DNA of 64,000 nucleotides, from NCBI GenBank assembly GCA_013176395.1, contig JABMLP010000031.1:62001-126000 (forward strand), written 5' to 3'. Position numbers and translations under genes: made by a program. The DNA is from Venturia oleaginea. Taxonomy: Eukaryota > Ascomycota > Dothideomycetes > Venturiales > Venturiaceae. The stretch's first letter is position 1; each line of letters begins with the position of its first letter. A model generated the notes under the pieces. It saw only the letters and a program-made list of their open reading frames with translations, was not told the DNA's origin and ran no database searches. Shown one piece after another: positions 1 through 9,987 of the stretch.

Positions 1-1281
1 TCCTCATTGACCACACTCGGTGGCGGCGTCATTTGCGGAACTTGCTTCTTGATTCGCTCAATTTCTCCAGCGTAGCTATTGTCGTGGACATATGCCTGGC
101 CTGTCTTCTCAGCGATCCGACATGAGCAGCACTCGAATTGGCATTCCATCTTCATGAAGTCGACTTGTTCTTGAGCTCGCTCGCGCAATCGGCGTTCCAG
201 GATTAACTCCTCGTGCAGTGCCCTTAATTCGACCGCTTTCTTGGGCATAACGTTCTCTTTGTCCTCGGAATCAACGTGTGTCTCGCGTGACATCTTCCAA
301 GGCGATTTTCGAGGCGAATGAAGCAAATCCTCCTCGTCCCCGTCTTTCATAGCTGGTAGGGCAATCATGCCCTCGGCTGCAATGCGCGCCACCTCTTCCT
401 CATGAATACTTGTCTTCAGTGTGTTTCGCTCCTCCTCGATGACTTTGATCAATTTACGTGCCTTTTCCAGCTCTTCTTGAAGACCAACCAACTGGTACTG
501 CGCCGTAAATGCTTCCTGTTCCCTCTTCGAAGACTTTAGCTTTTCTGATTCGAATCCAGACTGTGTGATTCGTAGGGAGTTTCGCGTTGCTTTCAGCTCT
601 TCTTGTAATTTGACCAGCGATGAGCTCGCCTTGAATGCCTCCTTTCGCGATTTCTTGACCTCTTTCTCATACACACCAATGGCATGATCATGCATCTCTT
701 TCGACCGATGCAGCTCTCCCTGTCGAATGTTAGCAAAGGGGTTTCTCACCTACCACGAGGGAGATACCACGAGGGAGATCACATACCACCAGAACATCTA
801 CACGCTTTGAGAATTTTCTCTCCCGTTCTCGCCCGTCTTCTACTTCCTTCCGTAGTCTCCTACCCTCTTCTCTCGTCTTGCGCAACTCTTCTTCCCGTGT
901 ATCCATCTCCCGCTTCAGTTTGTCCCTCTCCAGCTCAGCCATTTCCCTCGCCATCTCAGCCCTCTTTACAGCCAGCTCACTGCTCGCCTTGTAATCCCGC
1001 ACCGTAAGGCCGTCAAACCGTGCGACCATTCCTTGAACGAGCGCGTCACTAGTACTGCTGTTATTCCGGCTGTGCTTTGTGGGAGACTTGGGCGAGCTTG
1101 GATTGAATATAAAGGGGTCTGCAGGGCCCATACTTGTTGCCAAAGAGGGTTTGCCAAACTCCGGATGAGACGTTGAGGTTGAAAGATGTCCATTGTATGG
1201 CAGTCGATTGCCGTTGACGCGTTCAGGAGACAAGGGGAACAGTGGTGTGCCTGGCGAGACGAATTTCAATGGGGGATCCAT
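1..1281 (-). CDS. coiled-coil protein, two exons visible, 3' end outside the window
   Basis: Two exons are visible on the minus strand: 1281-787, then 719 running off the window, joined by a 67-nt intron (786-720, donor GTATGT, branch CTAAC, acceptor CAG; phase 0). The first ATG is at 1281; an in-frame stop lies about 50 nt upstream. The product has a proline/serine-rich N-terminus of about 75 residues, then a long charged coiled coil rich in E, K and R. A cysteine cluster (CQFECCSCRIAE) sits near residue 360. It resembles fungal proteins annotated from memory as M protein repeat or spindle-associated coiled-coil proteins; I do not assign a function. The rest of the C-terminus is not visible. 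Confidence 0.8.
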
Positions 1282-2553
1282 CAATTGGTTGTTTCTCGTC
1301 TTGTTATAATGGTGAGTGTATTTGTCTTAGTTGTGCAGAATTGACTGGGATGGTTGTGCAGCAGCAGGAAGTTGAGTCTTGGAGGAAAACAATCTTTCGC
1401 TCAACCAAACAAGCACAGAAATGCCCCAGCAACCAGTCACGTGCCATCCGAAAGCACCAATCTCGTCTCGTCTGAACAACTTCACAATTCAAAAATCCCA
1501 CCGATAGTACATCGTGATCCTCTTCATCCGGTGGAAGTTATCTCCTCTTCCTCGACGTCTTGATATTGCACAAACTTCCAGGTTCCTTTCTTTATCTTCT
1601 CCCTCGCGGCGTTCATTCCTCAATCTCTATATTCAATTTCTCTTCAACGGAACATGCGAACATCTACCACAACAGATACTTTTTGCAGGATGGCGGTTTC
1701 GTCTCCGACAGGGGAACATAATGTATCATCCTATATTCCCTTACATATACTACGAGATGTTGCCGTCGCTTAAAATTCTTGAAAGATCAATCATCATCAC
1801 CACACTTCTATGAATTCTCTTCACTGTACTCTTTCTTTAACAAGGGCTCCCCACTCTAGCTTCGGAGCGGAAAAATTGTAATCTTATCAGCATATGTCTC
1901 GCTGAAGCTCAATCCAGGAAAATGAGATACTACCTGATCAGTCTCCCTGGTGGTTACTGAGAATGCGTTCCACATTAGATTGAGTCGGAAAGCACCCACG
2001 GCCAACGGAAATAAGAAGCCTGTAGGGAGAAGGACCTATGGCAGGAAGAGCCTGGATGTCATTACTTGGAGCTGGACAAACTCAACGCCAGGGAACTTGT
2101 CGACGACAAAAGGAAACAGGAACCCATCATGTGCAAATTTCATCGTTTAGATCACGCGATATGTCCACGAAGACCGCTGAACTTTTGGATTATTAAGAAC
2201 CTACGATTCGTGCAGTGTGCTTCCCTAAACATATTTGTCCTGTTTTCATGTTTCGTCGGAGCCTCGAACATCACTTTCTAAAAGTTGTGTACGCGAAGCT
2301 CCTATCATAGGTAGAAGTAAATTGAAGAATAGACGAGAAAAGGCCATGCCTTAGCCCTATTCCAAAAATTACCCAACGTCCTAAAGAGGTCATTTGTGGG
2401 AAGTGGTCACGATTTGGATATGATGTGGATGAGGTTGCTTGAGAGTTAGCATGGCAAAGAATGAAGGAAACAAGTGATTGAGAGACCTTCGAGATGGGAG
2501 AATACAGAGGATTTTTGAAAGTTGATCGCTAATCTAAAAACCCGCTCTTTTAC
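1282..2553. other. intergenic, no gene recognised
   Basis: Only short open frames without recognisable motifs on either strand. The part next to 1281 is probably the promoter and 5' leader of the coiled-coil gene. No repeat or RNA gene was seen. Confidence 0.5.
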
Positions 2554-2555
2554 TA

Positions 2556-4370
2556 ACGTACTCCACCACCCTACCGCTCAAAATTTCTTGGCACGACCAT
2601 CTCATGTTACGACTCTTTAATTTTTTCGCTATCAACAATAGATTCTAAGTCCGTCGTGCTACTATCTGATTCAGAAGATATCTCAATATCTTTTTTACAA
2701 GTTCGCGCATTATGCCCAGTTACGCCGCAGTTCCCACAGCGCCGTTGAGTTGGTCGGGCTATTTCTTGATCACCGATACCACGAGCCTTCTTCGATCCCT
2801 GAGGCGCTACAGACGCCTCTGCAGCTACCTGCGCTGCTGCAGTCCCATACTCCATAGTACCACCTTGCTGGATCCGCTTCCTTTTGCGCGATTTTCGCTT
2901 CGTCATTACTGCCAATTGCTCTTCAAGCTCGTGGTTGCGCGCAACGAGTAGAGCGTTTTGGTGAAGCATCAATTCAGCGCCCTTAACAAGCTGGGAAAAG
3001 CCAGCCTGCGCAGTAACTGGTGACCGAGTAAAAGACTCGCTTACGAGCTTGGATTGGGATCCAAATTCATGAGTGTTGCTTGGAGTCTCTGACTGCCACG
3101 GCATTTCTGGGAGACGGGGTTCTGGTGGGGTACGTAGCCGTACTTCAAGGCGGTCCAATACCGCCTGCGCGTCGATAGAGACTAGCCCTACTGCCTCAAA
3201 AGCCTTTTGACAGTTCTCTTTTGTAAACACGTCGAAAAACGCGTCTTTGAAGGCAGGGAGAAAGCCTTCCTTGTTGATATAGTACACGCGTCGGCGCGCC
3301 AAGTCCCGGATGCGTTGGGAGTACTTGCGCTTCAACGGCGAGAAGCAGACCACGTCAAGAGGCTGGAGTATATGCAACGAGTGCGATGGCATGCAGAGGA
3401 TTAGGATCTTATTTTCGAGGCAGTAGTCCTTAAAATTCTGGTTGAGATGGCTCTCATGGCCGTCCAAAATGAGTAGCCTGTACCCCCCCACCTGCCGCGC
3501 CTTTGTATACGCGTCAAAATGCTTCAACCACTCAAGACCAAGCGCGTTATTTGTCCAGCCGTTCTCAGAGACTGAAAGCTTCCAATTGCGCGGTATATCT
3601 GCCTCCTCGTACCACGCAGAGATGTGAACGCGTCCTTTGTAGATAATGAAGGGTGGGGTTGCATACCCAGCGGCGCAGATACTCTGGATAACCGTAACCC
3701 ATTCGCGATCGCCCGGCTGAATGAGTTCCGGCCTTGTACGTCTCTCGGAGGCTGTAACGACCTTCATTGACCCAATAACACCCATCTGGAAGCCAATCTC
3801 GTCAAAATTGTGGGTATCCTCGTCGTGGACGCCGTACTTGGCTTTGGTATCTGCAACGAGCTTGAACCACGCGCCAATAATCTCTGGATCTTCCTGTAGT
3901 ATCCTCTGCCTATCCTTGGCTCGGTTGAAGGCCATCTTGAGCTCATCTGAGCGCGTAACGAACCTCTCAGCCCAGTTTTTGCCTACTGGCTCTCCACCGC
4001 GTATAGCTAGCAGTTTATCGGCCATATATGCTATCTCACAAAGCCGGGGCGCAAATCCTCGCGAATCGAGGTCAAGGATGTATCGGACAAGCGTTTGCTC
4101 TTCGGTAAGGGTAAGTTTCCGACCATTTGGTGGTGTTTCGAGGATAAATGGGACTCCTTTAACGCGCTCAGAGAGGATTCGCTGTTTAACGTCAAAGGCA
4201 CGAGCGGCGGCCCTTTGGCTTCGGAATTGGCCGGCTTGGAGGGCTTGGAGTGCGAGCTGGATTCTCCCTTCGTGTTGGAGTAATAGTGCGTTTCGTTGTT
4301 CAGACATAATCACATAAGATGAATGTTAGAAGTCTTGGCAGATTTTGAGCGGTTGGGTGGTGGAACACGT
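2556..4370 (-). mobile_element. pogo-1: intact pogo/Fot1-type DNA transposon
   Basis: An 1815-bp element bounded by inverted repeats of about 30 bp. The left end reads ACGTACTCCACCACCCTACC; the right end gives ACGTGTTCCACCACCCAACC on the other strand, followed by CGCTCAAAAT on both sides. TA dinucleotides at 2554-2555 and 4371-4372 are the expected target duplication of the Tc1/mariner-pogo superfamily. It holds one uninterrupted transposase gene on the minus strand. With ends, target site and gene all intact it is the only pogo copy in the window that could be autonomous. Three relatives lie at 19.96, 37.0 and 49.4 kb. Confidence 0.93.
2607..4307 (-). CDS. pogo/Fot1-type DDE transposase with C-terminal zinc knuckle
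   Basis: 566 aa from the ATG at 4307 (a GTG six bases upstream is not needed). The N-terminus has a psq-like helix-turn-helix (RSQRAAARAFDV), then a CENP-B/Tc5-type DNA-binding region. The DDE_1 catalytic core shows its three acidic residues in NFDEIGFQMG, LLILDGHESH and LQPLDVVCF. Near the C-terminus are a coiled stretch with a basic KRKSRKRKR motif (likely nuclear localisation) and a CCHC knuckle (CGNCGVTGHNARTC). Length and domain order are normal for fungal pogo transposases. No stops or frameshifts. Confidence 0.93.
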   Translation of the reverse strand: MSEQRNALLLQHEGRIQLALQALQAGQFRSQRAAARAFDVKQRILSERVKGVPFILETPPNGRKLTLTEEQTLVRYILDLDSRGFAPRLCEIAYMADKLLAIRGGEPVGKNWAERFVTRSDELKMAFNRAKDRQRILQEDPEIIGAWFKLVADTKAKYGVHDEDTHNFDEIGFQMGVIGSMKVVTASERRTRPELIQPGDREWVTVIQSICAAGYATPPFIIYKGRVHISAWYEEADIPRNWKLSVSENGWTNNALGLEWLKHFDAYTKARQVGGYRLLILDGHESHLNQNFKDYCLENKILILCMPSHSLHILQPLDVVCFSPLKRKYSQRIRDLARRRVYYINKEGFLPAFKDAFFDVFTKENCQKAFEAVGLVSIDAQAVLDRLEVRLRTPPEPRLPEMPWQSETPSNTHEFGSQSKLVSESFTRSPVTAQAGFSQLVKGAELMLHQNALLVARNHELEEQLAVMTKRKSRKRKRIQQGGTMEYGTAAAQVAAEASVAPQGSKKARGIGDQEIARPTQRRCGNCGVTGHNARTCKKDIEISSESDSSTTDLESIVDSEKIKES

Positions 4371-4372
4371 TA

Positions 4373-4937
4373 TCCGATATGGCAATCTCGAAATAGAATA
4401 ATCGCGAAATTTGATGTTAGTGTTGGTGAAATTTATTGCGAGTTGTAAGGTTGAGTCTCATCGTTTTAAATGTAAGCTTTCGATTTGATTAGCGCTAGAG
4501 GCGACAGGTTATAGCGATGTCGAGAGTGACGTGTAGACTCGATCGAGTTTGGTACTTCATGCCATTGGATCAACGCATCTGGTGTTTTGCTAATCTATAC
4601 ACGCCCTTATCCAATGACATACTTTCAAATCCCCTGTGTGATCCCCCTGAACGGCTTCGCTGGAATGATCGGGGTCCCGGGATAGCTTCGATTGAGCTGG
4701 AAATCTCTGGCGAGACCGTTGTTGAAGACGATGACCGCGGGCGGACAATAGGCCTGGTTTTTGCTGACTGTCCAGATGAAACTCAAGTGTTCTGATTGAC
4801 TCATTGTTCGTCATATGGGGCTCGATGGACCGGTCGTGAAAAGTGATTATTGTGGGTGAGGAGATGGTGGTGATGGTAATCGGAGAATGGCGGACCGAAG
4901 CCTTCCGAGCTCTCATCCGAATTGTTTCCTCCTCGAC
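4373..4937. other. intergenic, no gene recognised
   Basis: Lies between pogo-1 and the 2EXR-like gene. An open frame at 4517-4795 (+) has no recognisable motif and overlaps an equally plausible frame on the other strand, so neither is called. Confidence 0.4.
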
Positions 4938-5919
4938 TTACACGACAACCTTGCAGCCGCGCCAATGCTCGTAATCCCGAGCCACTTCCTCCAACAAATT
5001 CCTATCGATGATCATTCCATAACCATCGTCCCCCCAAAATAAAAACATCCATATCTTTTGGGCGACGAACAATGAATCCCAACCACCCCAGTTCAGCTCG
5101 ACTTGGCAAGGGACATACTCCACGATTCCTTTGATGATATAGTTCACGATGGGACACTTCTTCTAACTATTGCAATCTCTGGGACGCGATTCGTTCTTGA
5201 GAACCATTCTCATCATCGCAACATATAGCTTCTGCAGATTTGCAAATGCACGCAAGCCACTCCAGTCGATCGTGAACCTTGGCTCCCACTTTCCGTCCAC
5301 ATCAACCCTCAGGCGCAGAGAACAAAGCAATTCAGGACGGAAAGAGACCACGGGAGCAGGATCCAGCACATAGCCAGGCCAATCAGAACTATCAAGAGCC
5401 GCGTGAAGCTCAAAAAAGTTGTGGTTGTACAAGAAATGCTGGCCTTCTTCTCTGAGGACTCGGCAGGTCCGAAGTATTCCCGTGTGTACTATGGCGTAGG
5501 ATGCAAAATAAATTGTGTCCGATTTCAAGATCACTCCATGAAACGCCGCTGAATATTCGGACCTGATACGAAGTAGAAGAGAAAAGATCATCAGACAAAG
5601 CTCCGCAGGAAGGTCGAGAATCGCAAACGGTCGAATATTTGATTTTCTAGTGAACAGTTAGCGCGATAGGTCAAAGTAAGCTTAAATTATCAACTTCACT
5701 TGCAATTGATGTAAGAATAATTGCTGGTAAATCGAAGAAACCTCATTTGCTAGAAATTTACCAATATCGCTCAAGGTATCGGCGAAGCCATTATTGAGGA
5801 GTAACTTACTGTTTATCGCTCAAACGCCGATAATGAAGCTTTGGAAATAGAGAATGATGCTGTGCACCACATTCTAACTCGGTGGGCGTTTGCTCCTGTG
5901 GCGTCTTCTGTCTCTCCAT
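4938..5919 (-). pseudogene. 2EXR/F-box-like family protein, interrupted by one in-frame TAG
   Basis: Exon 1 runs 5919-5810 (ATG at 5919), a 163-nt intron 5809-5647 has donor GTAAGT, branch GCTAAC and acceptor CTAG, and exon 2 starts at 5646. The join gives the family N-terminal motif FAILDLPAELCLMIFSLLL, followed by ILRTCRVLREEGQHFLYNHNFFEL, a common 2EXR-type pattern. A TAG at 5165-5163 stops translation after about 197 aa. The same frame then stays open for 75 codons to a second stop at 4938, with plausible protein (ELNWGGWDSLF, FLFWGDDGYGM). Either the gene carries a nonsense mutation or it naturally ends at the TAG. Molecular function of the family is unknown. Confidence 0.6.
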
Positions 5920-6716
5920 TATGCGAGACGTTCTTTTGTGGCGGTAGGTTGAAAGTGTATGCAGGTGGTTGTGGTACGAACAGGACCTGCCAGATGAATA
6001 TGAAAACGTTGTAGAGCTCGACCACTTAGGTTCCAGGCAGGAAAAATAATGGGTGCAATGGAAATTTGTTAATTGGGAGGCTTATTTTGGATCCCGTACC
6101 GCATTTTGACTGCCGAAGAGGTCACAGAAACTTGCAGTGGTGGGAAAAAGAGATAATTCGAAGTTTCTTCACACGGTAAGTTCTGCCACTGATCTTAACT
6201 AAGGTAACTTTGTTCCAGCACACTTTTGCTCATTTATTCTGCATAGTTCAAACCGTCCGATACATGTAGCTTTTCCGACCACGAATATCTGCATAGTCCA
6301 TCGCGACCCCCTAAAGCGCCTGTTAAGAATAAGAATTGGGTAGAACGTCCTAGCATGACTGGCGGGAAACCCCTCATCCTCCCCAAGAGCCGGCCACGGG
6401 CCCCATACCAATTCGACGTGCGCGGAAATAGCCTCAGATATAGCTTTGACAAGTCCATTGATCAGAAATGGGCTCGTTCAGGTTTCTATGGATCGTTTTC
6501 GAAACTTGGTAAAGATGGCCACCTCCAACATTTCAAGATGACCAGCCCTATTCTACCGCTCATAATCTTTGTTCTACCGCATAATAGATTATCCCACCAT
6601 CGTTCCTACCAAGCTAGTAGCCGGAAGGGCCGAGCTTAGAGATTGCGCTAGGACTCGAAATTTTAAAATTTCGGACAGAAAGAGTCTCTATTTTAATTAA
6701 GCGTAAATTCGAGTAA
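5920..6716. other. intergenic, no gene recognised
   Basis: Upstream region of the 2EXR-like gene. Only short unsupported frames. The last 100 bp are AT-rich and lead into the direct repeat at 6717. Confidence 0.4.
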
Positions 6717-7683
6717 CTTAGAGCGATAATTTATTAAATAATCAGGATTTATTGTTATATGTAGTGCTCTGATGTGCCTGTGCCAACATCCACTGTATTT
6801 ACAAGGGGTATAAAACCATGTGAGACCAAAGACATGGAAAATTCCCTTCTGTTTCTTTCCTGGGAAGTTTTGATAACCGGACTAGTCGGCCTCTCCCTTC
6901 CCTTTCTGCTTGTCTCTGAGTGCTATTCGGGTCAACACTATAGCGAGGTCGATTGCTCCAAAACCGTGTCGTAACACCTCTATGTAGAGTGACTGCATTT
7001 TAACCGTACCCAGGCGGGCCTGGGTGGGAGCGGTTATTCTGTAACTGTTGTTCGCCTTTCCCTGGCGATGACTTTCTGTATGTGCCCATTATTCTTGATC
7101 TAAATTCAAGCCTGAATTCGTTATCTGCTTCTATACTGTTCCTCCGTGCTTATACCGTGTCTGTACCGTGCCTTCGCCCGCCTGTATCCGCATGCCTCTC
7201 GCCCTTATCCGAAAGGGCACCCAAGAATCCTCCTATCATCTTCTTTCCGCCTTAGAAGTTCTTCCCTACTGTTTGTTGATGGCACCCTGGAGGACCAATC
7301 CAGTTCCGTACCTAGTTTTCTGTCCGTGTAGGGTTGAAGGGTTTTATCGCGATATCGTGCGGAGGAGGATAGAGGTCGAGGACGGCTCGATGCTCGCCTG
7401 GTACGTGGGAGGTCGTTCTTTACGTTTGTTTGATTGATCCTGTTGTTGCCGGTGTGTCTGGGCCTTTTCGGCGATGGTGTGCTCGCGGTACGGTCGTGGT
7501 GCGACGTGGCCTCTTGCTGCGCGAGTGCGACGACGGGCAACCACCACGAGCGTGCGTTGATCTGATCGGCTCTGGTCACTGCCCTACATCTGAGATGTGG
7601 CGAGATGAATACAGGTTCGTAGCCTCCGCCTCGTACAGGCTCAGATTTCGACTTTGGAGGCCTAGAGCGACAATTTATTAGAT
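6717..7683. repeat. 0.9-kb segment between 23-bp imperfect direct repeats (candidate insertion)
   Basis: A 23-bp sequence at 6717-6739 recurs at 7661-7683 with 20 of 23 matches (core TAGAGCGAYAATTTATTA). The 921 bp between them are more GC-rich than their surroundings and have GC-rich open frames on both strands but no recognisable protein. Long direct repeats of this kind are what target-primed insertion leaves, as for the two LINE-type elements in this window (13 and 15 bp). No simple-repeat tail is visible, so the nature of the insert is open. Confidence 0.4.
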
Positions 7684-7724
7684 CTTTCGTGAATAAAAAG
7701 AACGCTCTTTACCTCCTCTATAAT

Positions 7725-8310
7725 TTAAGACCTTGACCTCGAAATTCCCTTGCGATATATAAGTTTACGAAGAGGAAGAGTTTGGGTGGTGAGATTATCT
7801 CCGGTGCGGTAGAATAAAGATAATGTGCAGTAGAAATAGTGCTGGCCTTCAAGATTTTCTAGTTGACGCAGTTCCCGGTCCCACCGGATACGGATTTCGA
7901 TAGCTGATTGATATACCTCTAAATCAAGCCGGGTTCGCAAGGTGCGGATCGAGGGGTCATGCAGATATCGGAGAGGTAGAGTGCCGATTATAATGTCTGA
8001 GCTAGATGTACCTGTGGTAAGTAACTGAGCGATTGAGCATGGGGGCGCGTCAACACCAAGTTCAAGCTTATTATTCAAGTGGAAGTAAGTGGCTAGCTTC
8101 AATGCGCAGTTGACGACAAGTCCCAGCAATATTCACATGAAGATCGCGGGATGTCCTTCCCTCAAATATGCTACGGCCTATCGTCGTTCGTCCAGTCGTT
8201 CCCTGTACCCAGTTAAGTTGTTTGACATCGAAATAGTGGCCGACGTGATCGATAATAAGGAGGTTTGAAGATATCATGATGCAGACTTCATAGGGAAATC
8301 TGGCCTAATT
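7725..8310 (-). pseudogene. degenerate 2EXR-like gene
   Basis: Minus-strand frames give family-like pieces in order: FPYEVCIMISSNLLI near 8300, then TCRQLRIEASHLL near 8090, then a continuation in another frame (8129-7725) through SIRTLRTRLDLEVYQ and a hydrophobic tail. A frame change near 8075-8100 separates them and there is no clear start codon exon. I read this as a decayed paralogue of the gene at 4.9-5.9 kb. Confidence 0.4.
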
Positions 8311-8754
8311 GAAGCTTTGCTGTTACGGTTATTACTACCCTTTTCTTGTTACATACAAACTTACTGCTTATTACTCAAACGCATATAGTGACTGTGTGGC
8401 CCGACCTTTAATTTCACAATCAAGGGTTTGCCTAAATGGGCCTTGCGTCTTGAACATGGTTTGGGGATATTCTTCTACTTGTTCGGCTCTTTTGATGTAG
8501 TTGGGTTCTTGAATTGGAGTGAGTCGGCGGCATGAGCTGTCTTAGGTCGTTTAGACGGAGGCTGATCACGAGGAGCTGGCTGTCTACTGATCGGTCGCTT
8601 CATGGTCACGTCACTCCTATCTCGTTGTGTGTATAAAAAGAAGAATGATGTTGCGCTGTTATGGGAATGCAGTTCAGTTCATATGGGAATGCAGTTCGAA
8701 CCCGCATCATAGAAATCTCCTTGATTCTAGTTAGTATTCTCATATCATCTCAGA
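8311..8754. other. intergenic, no gene recognised
   Basis: No supported gene. A short direct duplication (ATGGGAATGCAGTTC twice) lies around 8660-8695. Confidence 0.35.
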
Positions 8755-8966
8755 TCAACGTTCAACGTTCAAACAAGTCACGATTCTGACACCACGAAAT
8801 TGAAAAGTTCCGCAAGACGTGAACACAGTAAGAGAGAAGAGCTCCGAGATCTTAAGCAAATCCCAATCAATTTGTGTCAACAACTTTCTCCCGCTCTCTT
8901 CCCATATCTGAGAGATCCATACACCAGCAAGAATCATAGCAGGACAACCATCTCCTCCCCAAAACC
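8755..8966 (-). pseudogene. short C-terminal remnant resembling the 2EXR-like genes
   Basis: The minus-strand frame 8973-8755 contains RFWGGDGCPAM followed by a short helical tail. It is similar in position and pattern to FLFWGDDGYGM at the end of the 4.9-kb gene. Nothing upstream belongs to it because the SnoaL-like gene starts immediately, so at most a fragment remains. Confidence 0.25.
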
Positions 8967-9431
8967 TCACCATTGAACAACCGAACTATCACCAGTACCC
9001 CACAATATCTTCGTCTCCCACCTCTTCATCTTCCACAACCCATCCCCCCCATCCCTCACCAAATCAACATCATACGAAGTCCCCGCCGTATACGACCCAT
9101 CCTCAGCCTTAAACGCATCATCCGGCCGAAAATGCCACGAAACAGCCCGCGCAGTCAAAGAAGCAACATCAGGATCCTCCTTCAGATCAACGCGGATATT
9201 GGTAACGAGGTGCGTGGTGACTAATTTGAAGAGTCCAGACAAGGCCTGATTGACGGCGGTCCAGCCTTGGATATTCACCGCTCCAGCCACGAGGGTAAAC
9301 GTCTCGTCTTTGAGGATGGCGGATTCGAAAAGGGCATGGTCGTTTGTATCGATGCCTTGGAGGAGACGATGGAGTGCATCTGTGACGGCTTCGCGTGGCG
9401 TAAGTCCCGTGAGTGCGGTTGTTTCTGGCAT
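8967..9431 (-). CDS. SnoaL/NTF2-like domain protein
   Basis: 154 aa from the ATG at 9431. The open frame extends further upstream, but the sequence before this ATG does not look like protein of the family. The pattern is that of a SnoaL_4-type NTF2 fold: N-terminal helix with AVTDALHRLLQGIDTND, then FESAILKDETFTL, a central GLFKLVTTHLVTNIRVDL strand-helix region, and a C-terminal DGLWKMKRWETKILWGTGD strand. Family members include small enzymes and binding proteins, often in secondary metabolism. No cluster partners are nearby, so the substrate cannot be guessed. Single exon, no signal peptide. Confidence 0.75.
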   Translation of the reverse strand: MPETTALTGLTPREAVTDALHRLLQGIDTNDHALFESAILKDETFTLVAGAVNIQGWTAVNQALSGLFKLVTTHLVTNIRVDLKEDPDVASLTARAVSWHFRPDDAFKAEDGSYTAGTSYDVDLVRDGGDGLWKMKRWETKILWGTGDSSVVQW

Positions 9432-9987
9432 GGTGGGAATGATGGGATGTGGTAAGATGACTTCTTTGGGGAAAGGGTTCCTAGTCTCGAAAGGTTTGAA
9501 CGTGCGGTGGAACTGAATTGACCAGGCAAGGCACAAGTTGTCTTTGAGCTGAAGTGCAGATACAATATTCCCTCGGTAGATTCGGTAAAGACTGGAAGGC
9601 ATACACCGGGGTACCCGGGCGACAATTATACTTCATACACTGTACAACTCCCGCCGCCTAGCTTTCAGATGTTATGGCCAATGATACATTCCTCTGTATC
9701 CATCCCTCCATATAGCCAACAATCCCTCTCTCCCTCGTATTTCACTCACGCAATTTTCAACCTACGACTAGAAATCTCCCGCAAAAAGTTTGTAAATATC
9801 ACGTCGGAAGACAATCTCCTTCCGAGCATCCCCAGGACTTAATGTTAGCTTTGTGCTAGTATCCCTCAAATCCATATCACCGTGGATAGTTTTATGGCCA
9901 AATGAATTTTGGGAATCACCAAAAAGTTGTTAACATCCATCTTGAACTAAGCCACTTATTTCACATGCGTTGTTTCAAAACCAGCAA
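9432..9987. other. upstream region of the SnoaL-like gene and 3' flank of PAN3
   Basis: No further gene recognised. It presumably holds the SnoaL-like promoter and the PAN3 3' UTR. Confidence 0.5.

Noticed and set aside
3721..4317. 198-codon plus-strand frame opposite the pogo-1 transposase
   Set aside because: Antisense shadow of a conserved gene; the same frame pattern recurs opposite pogo-2, as expected from complementarity.
7146..7681. Several open frames on both strands in the GC-richer block
   Set aside because: Open because of base composition; none has a motif, start context or homologous pattern I recognise.
8680..8710. TTCGAAC box resembling a tRNA T-loop
   Set aside because: No matching A box, acceptor stem or cloverleaf around it.
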